The notes below the pieces were generated by a model that saw only the letters and a program-made list of their open reading frames with translations, searched no databases and had not been told where the DNA came from. Below, one piece after another: positions 39,788 to 50,972 of a stretch of DNA of 64,000 nt. The number at the start of each line of letters is the position of its first letter. The first letter of the stretch is position 1. The position numbers were made by a program, and so were the translations under genes. This DNA is from Trichomonas vaginalis G3 (lineage: Eukaryota; Parabasalia; Trichomonadida; Trichomonadidae), in assembly GCF_026262505.1 (NCBI RefSeq), contig NC_067206.1, forward strand, positions 7,530,879-7,594,878, read 5' to 3'.

Positions 39788-42700
39788 ATGACCAATTCCA
39801 ATAGAAACTCTGTTCTACTGGCATCTATGAGTCAGATTGGTCATGTATCTGACGACATTGCCTTTTTTTTCGAGCGGAAAGTGGATCCTCCGCGAATTAA
39901 TTTTCCTGTGAAAAACACATTCACTTTTTCAACGGAGAAAAACACGGTAAAACTAAGCGCAGATCAAATCCGACATATTGAAACGATTTTATCCATGAAA
40001 AGAAAAAAATTGATCAGATTAATTGGGACAAATCCGGATTACTGTCGATATGTGATAGAAACATACTCATTTAAGAAGTTCTCGATATCTCAAGGATTCT
40101 CTCCTCAAGATATAATTGGTATAGCTATTTTATCAAAAAATATAAATTTACTATCAGAAGCAATATTAAATTCAGCAAAGCCAGCAAATTTACGTATTAA
40201 CAGAAAGCATACAGACGCAATTTCTTCATTGATTAAAGAAGAAATTAAAGATTCTTCTTTATTTATTGATTTTTCTTCGCGAACTAGTGGTATTCCATTT
40301 GTAAACGAAGAAGTGGTTTGCGCTACAGCCTTTGCAGCAAGCCAATCCGAAGTTTTCATCGGTCAAAATTCCGGAGTTATTAAAGTCTTAAGTATATCGC
40401 AATACGGCAAGCCAATCGTCAAATACAATCTCTGGCGTAACGTTGGTGATCAGCCATACTCTCTTTGTTACGTTCACGATTATTTGTACTTAATAACCGA
40501 AAAACAAGCTTTCCAGATATCAGTAGCTTCTAACAGAGTCATAGAAATACCAAACAAGCCAGATACGCTTATTCCGCCCGTTTGTACCGACGGACATTAT
40601 TTTTACTCGGTTAGGATCCTCGTAAGGAAAGGGAAGCTTGGAGTATTTTCTTTTAATAACGGGCAGTTCATTTCCGAGCGAAAATTGATATTACGAGGCA
40701 CAATTTCAGATTTATATCAAGAATTAAGAATTCCTTTCATTTCTGATGGAATGAGGATTACCTTTGCAACGCCACGTGCCAAATCAACACATTTCATCGA
40801 GTTCTCCCTCGAATCTGGAAATCTTATTCGCGATTATACTACAAATTGTCCAACAATCATCAATTCATGGTGTATCAGGCCATACAAGCTCGAACATGTC
40901 GCTTTGACTAATACAGATGTCTCATTTTTCAGATCTTTCATACAAACACCGAGATGGCTCTTTACTGTTCCATTTCCTTCTAATCAGATCTCATTAGACC
41001 CATATACAGTCATTTCATCAGCATTGTATCATGGTGCTCATCTATTTTACGATGAAAAATGTTCAAATATCTCAGAATTATTAAATTTCTTCAACGAAAG
41101 GCAGTTTATTGAAGGAATTTATATGTGCGGATTACTATTACTAGACAATGCTCCACAAAGGAACATCGACCAGCCCGTAGAAGTGTTTGTAAGAATATAT
41201 TATCATACAGATGATCCTGTTTTGAAGCATTTTTGCGTTTATTTGTTTTTGTATTGTTACTCATATATCAACAATACACAGATGTACCAGGAAATGAATA
41301 TTCTTAATGATTATATTGAGAAAAATTCACAATTAGATTTTATTTGGTTTTTCCCAAATTTGCTTGACTTCAAATGCATGAGATTATCTAAATATGCCAT
41401 AGATAAACTCATTCCTTACGTTTCTTCAAACGTTAGACAGTTTCCGCAAGAATCAATTTTTTTTATGAGTAACTGCTGCGAGAATTACATAGATAAGTTG
41501 ATAGACGCTGATAACTTCGAGAACGCTTTGATCCCCTTCAAGGCAATCTGCAGATCTATTTTAGAAAGAATAAATTATTATTTGCCATCAATAAAAGACC
41601 CATCGGAGTTCGTCCAATCGCAACATTTCCAACTATGGAAATACATTCTTAAGCTAACTTATAAATTACAGGACCATTGGCCGAGATTTGCCCTTGATCT
41701 TCTTGAATTCTACCAAAACTTGCTCATAAAGTACCCGGAAGAGAATTCCCAGAACTCACAGTTATTTATTATGCTCAATAGATCATTGTATCTATTGATA
41801 GGAATCGTATTATCCGCTCCTTACCAAAGTGGCCGCCATTTCTTCAGAGACCTTGAAACTTTTTACCAGAAAAATCCACACCCACTCCACAGAGTCTCAT
41901 CTGTACTTGATACGTACTTATTTAAGTTATTATCGGAATCATACGACATAACAAGCGAAAAGATGTTTTGCAAACTGTTCTTTGAGATCAGACATAGGTT
42001 TTTGTTCCACATTTACCCCTCAAAAAGCATCTTAAAACACATTCAAGACGTAGAATCTCTTTCTTCTTTCGGATTAATGAGGTATATCCTCACGAAGAAC
42101 AGAAATGATCTATGTCCGATGTCGGATGTGTCAACACTAAGTGTCGTTATGAAGAATTTCGAAAAATCATCTTTCAAATTAACAGAACAGCAACAAGTTG
42201 TCTTCAGTATGTATGCAGTACAGTTCTCTAAACGCTATGAAGACTTCATTAAGATTGGAAAAGACGTTGTTGAGCATTTCATCAACTCATTTTCTTTTCC
42301 TTTCTTCTTTCCACCGGATGTCCTCAAGACTCTCAAGTTATCTATCAAAGTTGAAGACTTTGAGAACATGAACGATGATTTAATCATCAAATTTTTCAAT
42401 TCATTATTAGCGGTTTTTCCTCAACTTAACGATATCAACATTTTCGTTAAGAGGTTCTTAAAGAAGGCCATCAATCCAGCAAAGTTTACGAACCAGTCTA
42501 ACGAACAAGTGAGTTTTAAGGCCACATTGTTAATGTTACTCGCCGTTAAGTCAGGAGCGACCATTGATATGAAGAAACACACGATGTCATTCTTAAATTG
42601 CCTTGTAGGTTCTTCTCCACGTATCATTACTGTCATGATGAGGATAATAATCGCATTAGATCGCGGAGGCTGCCAAAACCTCCAAGATTTATACGAATTC

Positions 42701-45622
42701 TTGTTCACCATTGTATCACAGTACATTACAGACAACAAATCCATATTTGTTGGCCAGGCAGAGCTCTATCAACCCCTACAAAGTTGTTTTATCATTATTT
42801 CTCATTTAAGAGATTTGTTTAACACGAAAACTTCATCGTTATACAAATACTTGGAGTCCATCATTCGCAAGAACAACATTTCTCTTAGACCAGCAGTATT
42901 CGCCATCCTAAACAACAGTCTTGAAACAATTAGAAGTGGCGTAATCATAAGATTTAATGATAGAACAGAAATTTACCATGAAGGAAAAATTTTGTCACGT
43001 AAACTTAACAGTTTTGACATCGAAGTACAAGGACGAAAAGAGACATATTCATTGTTAGACTGTTCAAAGTTATGGTGCGAACCTATCATTAAAGTTGACC
43101 TCAAATTGATCAATGATTTTTCATTGTATTACGCGCTATTTGCGAATTCAGAAAAAGAAATTTCTGACACAGTAGAAGTTTTCAAATTAGCATCATTGTA
43201 TTGTTTCCTTCAAGTACCAACATTCATCAACTATTGTTCCAAAGATTTCTTTATAAACAATAGTATTGATGACATAAAAATCGAAAGAATCAAACCAGAA
43301 GAGAGATTCCAAGATTTTTATTATTCATTGATGATTAATTCCCAAAATTGTTCCCAATTCGAGTTCGTTTCTCACGACAACACGGTAGAAGATGTTCCTA
43401 TCAGTATACTCACGAAAAACTTTGTCAATGACTCATTCGTTGACAAGCGAAAAGTCTTCTCAGGAATGATGACAACAATGGATGAAGGAAATTCTTTTCT
43501 TTCAAATCCTTTGCATCCAAATACAAAATTTACTGTCACTTTTTTGATTTATCCATCTTTAGGAACACGACAACAACCAACAATGTGTATCAAACTGTGT
43601 GCTTATTCCAAGACAATGGATTGTTTGTTGGAATCACCGAGAGTTACTGTTATTAATGTCGATGACAACAAACCAATGAAATTTGAAGTGATTTACGATC
43701 CGGAATCGAAAATGTACCAGTTTATGACAGATGGAAACGAACAGGAAAGTGGAGCAATATCTCCTTCATGTCATTTAATGTTTTTAAGTGTTGATTTGCA
43801 TCCGATGATGGTTGTTGAATATTCTTTGAATTGCGACCAAAAAATTTACTTCGCAAACAAAACTGTTCCTTTAAGTAACTACAAGATGAGAGTTTCCGAA
43901 GTAAATGTTGAAGTTCCAATTACTGATTCATGTATCTTTAATAAGGCAGAGTTGACAATTCAGGCAAACTATATCTCGAGATGTTTCAAACAAATGATTT
44001 ATTTGGAAATAATGAAACAAAGAAAAATGAATTTGCCCGCAAAAATTTTACTCAATTTCTTCGCTTCTTTGAATTCTACTGAATCTGGTTTGCCTCTCTC
44101 ATTGGATAAAATACAATTGTTCGAAACATGGCTTTGTAACGAAAAATGTTTATTTAATTCACTTAAAAATATGACATGTAAAGTGTCAGATTTGATACAA
44201 GTCGTCTCTCAGAAATTTGATAGTTTGTCAGATTCAGGATTTAATCCTGAAGGATCCACTGCATTAGTTGTTCCTCCTGGCGTTTTCCTAACTGTGATGA
44301 ATTCCTATGTTATCACTGGTTCGAGTTATTATGAAGTTGGATTGACGACGAAAACGATTACGACGAAAACTTTGACAACTTTTATTCCTGTTTATCTTTG
44401 TAATTCAGATTTTTCATTTGTTTTTGCACAAATGCATTATATCATTTGTTTGATGCTGAGAGATAACAATTATGATTTCTCTGAGCTTCTTGAAATGATC
44501 AACAAATACTCCCAGAAACTGCAACCGTTCACTCAATTGTTTGATTCATACAAAAGATTGATTGAACTCATTTGTCCGCCAATTCCGGCCAAAAACATCT
44601 TTCCCGAAATTCACAAGTATATGCCTGCTTTTTTACTTCATGAATCGCTTGTTCACAAGCATCCTTTGGAGTTCTTGGTTCCTGCATTGGTTTTGACAAC
44701 TTATATACCAAGTCAAACAAAAGAAATCGTTCCGAAATTTCATCATTCTTCAATGATTTTCATAAGAAGTCATGGAAAAGTGACAATAACCGTAGAATCC
44801 TCTCAAAAAACAATTTCTCTTAATGATGGAGAGTATTTGACCTTGAATAGTAGTTTCAAAGCCAATTATGAGAACTCTGACTGTTATTTGGCCATAACTG
44901 AGTTACCAAACATTAATGAAATGACAAATGAGATTCAAAAGTGGATGCCGCATCATAGCCATTGTTTGTTTGCATCATTCCCGAACCATATATCTAAAGA
45001 TGATTACCGCTATAATCCTTTAAGCTCAAAATTCTCATTTGATACAGCAGATTTCTTATTTAACGTTACAAGAATGGTCGGTGATGAAACTCTGCATCAG
45101 TTAACACTGCATATGATAGATATGAGTTATCCAAAGCTTGAAGAACTCGCAGATATCAACAAATGCAGAATAATTGCAGATTCATCGAAGAATTCACCAT
45201 TAAGAGTCAAAGTTATCAACACAATTAGTGGTAGTGCCAAGACACAAATAGATCCTGACCAATTGAGGCTTTCTTACGCTATTAAATTGTTTGATAACAA
45301 AGAAACAGCGTATTTGATCAATGTTCTGTTTCCAATCATTAAGTGTAACAAGAAGAAGAGCCATTCATTGCAATGGCTTAAGTCTTTCATGAAAGGTTCC
45401 TCTCCACATGTTATTTTCATGCTTCTTGACTATATAACAGGAATTTTCGGGCCATTATCAATAGCTGAGAAACCAATATTTGTCTGGATTTCGCAAGATC
45501 CTAATTTGATTGATGTTCATCGAGATGAAAGAATTTTAATTCTCGGAAAGTTTGAGAAGAAAGAAGATTTGAAGGCCAAATTACTGTATAACCTTCAAGA
45601 ATACTCTGATTCATTGTTTTAA
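39788..45622 (+). CDS. Very large (1944 residues) protein of unknown function with propeller-like N-terminus and SPRY-like insert
   Basis: A single uninterrupted frame. Residues about 180-420 have repeated beta-hairpin character (SEVFIGQNSGVIKVLSISQY, DYLYLITEKQAFQIS, HYFYSVRI), suggesting a beta-propeller. About 420-1190 is helical. About 1215-1355 looks like a SPRY-type beta-sandwich (NTKFTVTFLIYPSLG, KPMKFEVIYDPESKMYQFM). The last 550 residues mix helical and beta segments, ending in ERILILGKFEKKEDLK. There is no membrane span. Giant proteins with propeller, helical and SPRY parts in other eukaryotes include HERC- and MYCBP2-type scaffolds, but no HECT or RING motif is seen. The product is unknown; the gene is certain. 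Confidence 0.75.
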   Translation: MTNSNRNSVLLASMSQIGHVSDDIAFFFERKVDPPRINFPVKNTFTFSTEKNTVKLSADQIRHIETILSMKRKKLIRLIGTNPDYCRYVIETYSFKKFSISQGFSPQDIIGIAILSKNINLLSEAILNSAKPANLRINRKHTDAISSLIKEEIKDSSLFIDFSSRTSGIPFVNEEVVCATAFAASQSEVFIGQNSGVIKVLSISQYGKPIVKYNLWRNVGDQPYSLCYVHDYLYLITEKQAFQISVASNRVIEIPNKPDTLIPPVCTDGHYFYSVRILVRKGKLGVFSFNNGQFISERKLILRGTISDLYQELRIPFISDGMRITFATPRAKSTHFIEFSLESGNLIRDYTTNCPTIINSWCIRPYKLEHVALTNTDVSFFRSFIQTPRWLFTVPFPSNQISLDPYTVISSALYHGAHLFYDEKCSNISELLNFFNERQFIEGIYMCGLLLLDNAPQRNIDQPVEVFVRIYYHTDDPVLKHFCVYLFLYCYSYINNTQMYQEMNILNDYIEKNSQLDFIWFFPNLLDFKCMRLSKYAIDKLIPYVSSNVRQFPQESIFFMSNCCENYIDKLIDADNFENALIPFKAICRSILERINYYLPSIKDPSEFVQSQHFQLWKYILKLTYKLQDHWPRFALDLLEFYQNLLIKYPEENSQNSQLFIMLNRSLYLLIGIVLSAPYQSGRHFFRDLETFYQKNPHPLHRVSSVLDTYLFKLLSESYDITSEKMFCKLFFEIRHRFLFHIYPSKSILKHIQDVESLSSFGLMRYILTKNRNDLCPMSDVSTLSVVMKNFEKSSFKLTEQQQVVFSMYAVQFSKRYEDFIKIGKDVVEHFINSFSFPFFFPPDVLKTLKLSIKVEDFENMNDDLIIKFFNSLLAVFPQLNDINIFVKRFLKKAINPAKFTNQSNEQVSFKATLLMLLAVKSGATIDMKKHTMSFLNCLVGSSPRIITVMMRIIIALDRGGCQNLQDLYEFLFTIVSQYITDNKSIFVGQAELYQPLQSCFIIISHLRDLFNTKTSSLYKYLESIIRKNNISLRPAVFAILNNSLETIRSGVIIRFNDRTEIYHEGKILSRKLNSFDIEVQGRKETYSLLDCSKLWCEPIIKVDLKLINDFSLYYALFANSEKEISDTVEVFKLASLYCFLQVPTFINYCSKDFFINNSIDDIKIERIKPEERFQDFYYSLMINSQNCSQFEFVSHDNTVEDVPISILTKNFVNDSFVDKRKVFSGMMTTMDEGNSFLSNPLHPNTKFTVTFLIYPSLGTRQQPTMCIKLCAYSKTMDCLLESPRVTVINVDDNKPMKFEVIYDPESKMYQFMTDGNEQESGAISPSCHLMFLSVDLHPMMVVEYSLNCDQKIYFANKTVPLSNYKMRVSEVNVEVPITDSCIFNKAELTIQANYISRCFKQMIYLEIMKQRKMNLPAKILLNFFASLNSTESGLPLSLDKIQLFETWLCNEKCLFNSLKNMTCKVSDLIQVVSQKFDSLSDSGFNPEGSTALVVPPGVFLTVMNSYVITGSSYYEVGLTTKTITTKTLTTFIPVYLCNSDFSFVFAQMHYIICLMLRDNNYDFSELLEMINKYSQKLQPFTQLFDSYKRLIELICPPIPAKNIFPEIHKYMPAFLLHESLVHKHPLEFLVPALVLTTYIPSQTKEIVPKFHHSSMIFIRSHGKVTITVESSQKTISLNDGEYLTLNSSFKANYENSDCYLAITELPNINEMTNEIQKWMPHHSHCLFASFPNHISKDDYRYNPLSSKFSFDTADFLFNVTRMVGDETLHQLTLHMIDMSYPKLEELADINKCRIIADSSKNSPLRVKVINTISGSAKTQIDPDQLRLSYAIKLFDNKETAYLINVLFPIIKCNKKKSHSLQWLKSFMKGSSPHVIFMLLDYITGIFGPLSIAEKPIFVWISQDPNLIDVHRDERILILGKFEKKEDLKAKLLYNLQEYSDSLF

Positions 45623-46036
45623 TTCTTAATTATACTTTTTTTTATATGTTATAGAAATTTTTTTCTTATTATCTTTGTTTATAAATGTTATGTATTTTCT
45701 GTCGAAATTTACAAATCTTTTTCATTCTAATTCAAAAACATAAGCACAAATTTTTAATTTATTCATAAAGTTTAAAAATTTTAGTGTTCATGATAGTCAT
45801 TCTAGCTATTATTGCGCTTCATGTTATAAGTGTACTCTTAAATTTACTTATTTACCTTAATTCACTCTGAGAATTTTCAAAATGATGACAAGAGTATCAA
45901 AACTTTTTATGAAAATTGTGAACTCGTATTCTATAAATGTTCACTAAGGTAAATTCAAGATTATTAGTCGAAAAATTATTCCTGGTTTGTCACTTTTCAT
46001 CATAATAGTCTATCGTTCAAGAACGTTTTTTCACCA
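45623..46036. promoter_or_regulatory. Spacer with Inr-like TCACTTTTCATCA
   Basis: A 414-bp spacer between co-oriented genes. TTTGTCACTTTTCATCA (Inr at 45990-46002) lies 35 bases before the ATG at 46037, further than usual; TTCACCAATG at the ATG is an alternative. TTTACCTTA and its complement TAAGGTAAA lie at about 45851 and 45946. Confidence 0.5.
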
Positions 46037-49000
46037 ATGTCTGAGGTAACTATCACTCCATTTCTTCTTGCCTTAGATGTGGTGCAAAATGCAGTTGACT
46101 ATACTGCACTATTAGAATATATGAAACAGAATTATAAAAAGGAAGTGATTTTCCTCAACGGAATGGACTTTCTTGATTCAGGCGGAAGAGTTTCCAAAAA
46201 CGAAACTAAAAACGATCGAAAATCTCGACATGACGGATCAAGCTCAATCGCAAAAGGAATAAAATCGAAAATTGATGGCGACGTTTCAAAATTACTTGAT
46301 GCCAAAAAGAAAGCTATTGCTGCATCAGAAAAAGCAGCTGCAAAAACAAAAGATGGCGCTCCAAAGTCTGGAAAGAAAGGAAAATCTCCTTCAGACTCAA
46401 AACCTTCAGCACCATTCGATGGATTAATCGATGTCCTCTATTTAATACAAAATTACCCATATCTTGGCAACCAAGTAGTTGATATAGAAAACGCAGGATA
46501 TCCAATTGATGCGTTTTTCGCTGTTATTCCTGAAAATGGAGCAGAACCAACAGCATACTCAAAGAAAACAGAAAAATCAGGTAGAGTTCCACAAAAGAGA
46601 ACTATTCCTGGTTCTGATTTAGATTTTACAAATAATCCATCATGTTATCCACCGGCAAGATGGCCTTTAATACGTCCATCAGTATCCAAGAAGGTTGCTT
46701 TTTTGGATGTAAAGGCCGCTTCCGATGTAGAATCTACATTCAAAGAAATAGAAAAAGCGATTATTTCGGTTGTACAGGCAAGAGACCAATTTAACGAACA
46801 ATTCCAAGATAGGAAGTTCGTCGAAATACCAGCAGTCGTACCAAATCTTACTTACGAAGCATTTAAAGATTATTTAACAACACATCCAGATGATTACACG
46901 AATGGCTTATATATACAATTACAATCGAATAATTTCAAAGTTAAACCTCCTCTACCACCTCCTTCTCTTCAAGATATGTACGAAAATCTTTTCAACAGAG
47001 AATTACAAACATTAACTCGAAAAGTCGTTCAATTTGAGAAGATCGACCCTCCAGATCCGATATTTAATCTCGAAACACCATCATCCGTCGTTCCTCTTAT
47101 TTACAAACTTAAGAAATTAAAAATTACTCCAGAAAATGCAGCAGTTTGTTCCGCAGTTACTAGTTTTGCAGCAACCCCAGCCAACCAATACGCATACGCC
47201 GGTGCAAAGTTCGATCAAATGATTGCCGCCGTAAATAAGAAATATCAACTTGGTCTTCCCAACTCTTTCTTTGATTGGTCGCAATGGAACATCTCCTGTG
47301 AGTACCAATCAATCGTTGAAGAGATCCAAGATGCAATTTCTCAAGCTTCTGTTGTTGAATCATTTCTTGACGAACAAGCAGGAGTATTATTCCTTCTAAC
47401 TCTTGCTCCTGTATCAAAGACCAATGGCCATATACTTTCCAATTACTCAATGCCTCAAATGATGTCAGATCTCGGCGAATACATGAATTACTTTTTAACA
47501 CAGCCTCAACAAGAAACTAAAAAAGGCCGTGGTGTCCAAAGTCCTGCAAATATAGTAAAGAACAAAGAAGATCCATTTTCTTTGTTACCTTCAATTGTGT
47601 CACGTTTTTTAAAAAGTGACTCGCCAATTTACAGACTTCCTCTTTCGCAGAGCAATGCGGAGAAGCTTTCCAGTTCATATGTATTCAAGTCTAACATGCA
47701 TGTTGAGATTACAAGGGATATAATTCCATCAGGAATCACATTTGGATCACATATATTTTTCAACGAAATTTTTTCTGTTGTTTCCGCGAAAGAAAGAATT
47801 GTTGTTACATTAGTTGAAGGCCTTAAGATATTGATCGAACCACCTTTCAAAGTCACTATCATCTTCATCGAACAGTCCATTTATTTCGATGGAAAAGACA
47901 TGGTTCTTAAAACATCAAACCAAGATGCAATGGTCATTTCAGAAGATTCAAGTCTTGTCATGAGAGATGATTTAGGAAGACCAACAATTGTTTACGCGAA
48001 TGGAACAATTTCTAGATATGAAAACGATGTTTGGACAAGTGTTGATGCAGAAGGTGTTGCATACAGGAAGAACGAACAAGGCGAGATGGAAAAGCTTGAT
48101 TTGCCAAGAGGAAGAATCACAGATACAGCAGCACATTCAGATTGCATCATAAGACCAGATGAAATCGAGTATTTCATACAAGATGACGGATCGAGGAAGA
48201 TGTCAGTTCGTTCCGCTCTCACAATTGATCAACAGAAAGACAAAATCCAATATGACATTCCGAACTTCCCAATCATACAATGCAGTGATGGAACGAAGAC
48301 TATGGAGATAAATGTTTTCACAATCACATTCAAAGAAAACCTCGCAACATTCTCGAGCGAAGATTATAAGTTGACAATCACTCCAGAATACGTCAACATC
48401 AACCACAAGAACGCAGAACTATACATATCTCCATCACGCGTTGAGATCAAGACAGACAACCAAGTCTTAGTTGCAGACGAAGATGGAACAGAGCGCTTGG
48501 GTGAAGTTTTGTCCGAAGCTCCGAAAAAGAAAGTCGAGGTTGTCAAATCAAGGTTCGGCGATGTATATCCGATCAAAGAGACAATGTTAGAACCACAACT
48601 TAATGAATTATATCATACATTCGTTCCGAGATTCTTTTACATCCGCGATGATTTGTCAGCCACAGAATTCTTGCGTTCAGATGTATTACCTCCTGTTGAC
48701 AAAGAATGTCGATCAACATTACTCCATCCTACAGGCTGCGAGTGCAAGATATTGACACGACATTTAGCAGATCCAGAAGCAATACAGCGCATATACATCG
48801 AGCGACAGAGCATGAGCAAACCGGAGAGAGCGAACATCATGAAAGGACTTCACATTCCGAAAGCATCGAAACAGAAGAAATCTCCACCGAAAGAAACGAA
48901 CGAAAACAAACTTGTTGAAGGAGGAATCAACGACATCGACTCACAAGAAGACAACGTTGTTGTTGAAGCAGAAACAGTTCGACAATCTATGTTGTATGAC

Positions 49001-49705
49001 ACTAAAGTATTCACACAAGCACTCACAAACTGTTTGACACGATCACATGAAAACTTCTTGAAGGAATTGCAGCCAGAACCAGAAGTCGAACAAGAACCAC
49101 TCGCGATGCCGAAAGTTACTCCTCCTCCGCGTGTTTTGATCATGCAGTACAACAAATACAGAAATACGACAGACAACTTTTGGAATTCACCAGAAGGAAC
49201 ATTCTCTATGCCAGAAGAAACACATGAACACTCTCCTCGTCCTCAATCTCCGAGAATGGCTTTGTTCGATCCTCCTCGTTTCTTCGATGAAAACGAAGGA
49301 GATAAACCACCAGAAGAAATTGAAGAAGAGAAACCTGTTTCACCGAAGAAAACATTGACAAGATCAGTGAGTAATGGTTCTGGAAAAGGAACTACACGAC
49401 CAAGGACATTGTCTACACGAACATCTGCAATCGCATTCGGAAAAGTTAAAGCGAATAACCCTGCAAAGTTTTCTATGTCTGTTACAAACTCTGGAACAAC
49501 ACCTCTTCATTATACTGTCACGAGTCCAAAGAATCCACTTTTGAAAGTTTTGACTCCACCAGGTGTTGTTTATCCAGGTCTGAAGATGGAATTAGAAGTT
49601 GAACTCCTCCCAGGAAGTCCACAAGAGATAATTGACTCTTTAGTTATCAAAACACCTTTGTTCCAAATGCCAATACCTATCACTGCTACAATTGTTGAAG
49701 AATAA
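46037..49705 (+). CDS. SPAG17/PF6-like flagellar central-pair (C1a projection) protein
   Basis: A 1222-residue protein. The N-terminal 130 residues include a basic K/A/S-rich linker. DGLIDVLYLIQNYPYLGNQV with AGYPIDAFFAVIP resembles the SPAG17 N-terminal block. The middle (about 640-830) is a run of beta repeats (MVLKTSNQDAMVISEDSS, VYANGTISRYENDVW, YKLTITPEYVNINHKNAE) like the DGT-type repeats of SPAG17. The C-terminus (about 1115-1220) is an ASH/MSP-type domain: AFGKVKANNPAKFSMSVTN, TTPLHYTV and PGLKMELEVELLPGS match the end of SPAG17. PF6/SPAG17 scaffolds the C1a projection that controls beating. Trichomonads have several motile flagella. It is shorter than animal SPAG17 (about 2200). Confidence 0.68.
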   Translation: MSEVTITPFLLALDVVQNAVDYTALLEYMKQNYKKEVIFLNGMDFLDSGGRVSKNETKNDRKSRHDGSSSIAKGIKSKIDGDVSKLLDAKKKAIAASEKAAAKTKDGAPKSGKKGKSPSDSKPSAPFDGLIDVLYLIQNYPYLGNQVVDIENAGYPIDAFFAVIPENGAEPTAYSKKTEKSGRVPQKRTIPGSDLDFTNNPSCYPPARWPLIRPSVSKKVAFLDVKAASDVESTFKEIEKAIISVVQARDQFNEQFQDRKFVEIPAVVPNLTYEAFKDYLTTHPDDYTNGLYIQLQSNNFKVKPPLPPPSLQDMYENLFNRELQTLTRKVVQFEKIDPPDPIFNLETPSSVVPLIYKLKKLKITPENAAVCSAVTSFAATPANQYAYAGAKFDQMIAAVNKKYQLGLPNSFFDWSQWNISCEYQSIVEEIQDAISQASVVESFLDEQAGVLFLLTLAPVSKTNGHILSNYSMPQMMSDLGEYMNYFLTQPQQETKKGRGVQSPANIVKNKEDPFSLLPSIVSRFLKSDSPIYRLPLSQSNAEKLSSSYVFKSNMHVEITRDIIPSGITFGSHIFFNEIFSVVSAKERIVVTLVEGLKILIEPPFKVTIIFIEQSIYFDGKDMVLKTSNQDAMVISEDSSLVMRDDLGRPTIVYANGTISRYENDVWTSVDAEGVAYRKNEQGEMEKLDLPRGRITDTAAHSDCIIRPDEIEYFIQDDGSRKMSVRSALTIDQQKDKIQYDIPNFPIIQCSDGTKTMEINVFTITFKENLATFSSEDYKLTITPEYVNINHKNAELYISPSRVEIKTDNQVLVADEDGTERLGEVLSEAPKKKVEVVKSRFGDVYPIKETMLEPQLNELYHTFVPRFFYIRDDLSATEFLRSDVLPPVDKECRSTLLHPTGCECKILTRHLADPEAIQRIYIERQSMSKPERANIMKGLHIPKASKQKKSPPKETNENKLVEGGINDIDSQEDNVVVEAETVRQSMLYDTKVFTQALTNCLTRSHENFLKELQPEPEVEQEPLAMPKVTPPPRVLIMQYNKYRNTTDNFWNSPEGTFSMPEETHEHSPRPQSPRMALFDPPRFFDENEGDKPPEEIEEEKPVSPKKTLTRSVSNGSGKGTTRPRTLSTRTSAIAFGKVKANNPAKFSMSVTNSGTTPLHYTVTSPKNPLLKVLTPPGVVYPGLKMELEVELLPGSPQEIIDSLVIKTPLFQMPIPITATIVEE

Positions 49706-49991
49706 ATCTTTATTTTTATTTTTATTGATTCATTTTATATTATCTTGCAAATCATGTAAAGATTTTCTCTTTCTGAAAACTACTGATATCAGTTGCACGT
49801 AAGATAGATCATTTTGAAATAATACTTAGTCTATGTGTCTCTACCTGTTATAATTTATAGGCGATTGATTGATCAAAATATTTCATAAAAACATAATTAC
49901 TTTCAATTCACTTTTTTTGGAAGTGAACTTCACTTTGAACGATAAATGACAAAATTTTTTTCTTGATTTCCACGACAACTGATTACTTTAA
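49706..49991. other. Spacer
   Basis: 286 bp. TTCACTT, AAGTGAA and TTCACTTTGAA near 49909-49939 form a small inverted/direct repeat cluster before the beta-helix relic. No gene. Confidence 0.35.
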
Positions 49992-50972
49992 AGAATCATT
50001 ATCCATTATGATTGGACAGACTATTATGCAGAAGACAGTTCTAAAGGAAATTACCTAAATCAAAGCAAACAACTTTCTAAAGGTGATGAAAATTACTACA
50101 TTCTCGAGTGCGAATTTTCTGATAACATTGATTCAGGAGCCATCCATTTTGACACATCTAAAAATACAACTAAACTCTTAGTTGACACAACAAACTTCGT
50201 CAATTGTAGTAACTCCGGTGAAGGAGGAAGTTTATACTTCTCTCGTGAAGGTGAATGTGTTCAATATCGAATAACAAGTTACTCATCAAAAGTAAACTCA
50301 CAAAATACTCTAGGAGTTTACTGTTATTCAGATGTTTCAGACGAAGAATCATTCCAAAACAAAATACTTTCATCTTCAATCACTAATAGTGGAGATGAAA
50401 GTTTCTTAGGACAGTTTAGTATTTACCTAAAAAATGGAAAAATTAATTTTGAAAATTCAAATGTTTCTCAATCAAAAGTATATGGAACAAGTATTTTCTA
50501 CTTTGGATATATTAAATCTGAATCAAAAGTTTTATTTTCGATATTTTTTGATAATAAAGATAATACTCCTACTGACTATCCTTCTGTTTATATTAGTGAT
50601 TCACCTTCAATAACAATTCGAATTGAGTCAACAAATTTCCAAAATAATACTGATTATTATTTACTAGCTTCATATTTAGCTACAGTATATTTAAAAAATT
50701 GTTGTTTCGCAAAAAACAATATTTCTGGTAAATATTTCTGTGCTCAAAGTCCACAAATTACAATTGATAGTTGTTTCATTGATGAAGAAACATCATTAAC
50801 AGCAGGACCAGTTACAATAAACAGCAGAATAAAAGATATATCTAACAATGATAAATGTATTAACTTTATCAAGATAAAAGAAGAAGACATTTCAGATCTT
50901 GATGAAAATCCAAAATATATTAATTTTTCTATTTTATCTCATAATTTTATAAACATTTCTAGTATAGTTTGA
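49992..50972 (+). pseudogene. Beta-helix surface-protein gene fragment: 326-codon open frame with no start codon
   Basis: After a TAA at 49989-49991 the frame is open for 326 codons to TGA (50970-50972) and contains no methionine codon at all. It reads DWTDYYAEDSSKGNYLNQ, ENYYILECEFSDNIDSGAI, NFVNCSNSGEGGSLYFSREG, then coils with NFQNNT, NNISGKYFCAQSP and TIDSCFID, typical of trichomonad beta-helix/Pmp-like surface proteins. There is no signal peptide and no membrane anchor. The copy at 36130-36512 is a more decayed relative. It seems to be an internal fragment whose start was lost. Confidence 0.72.
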
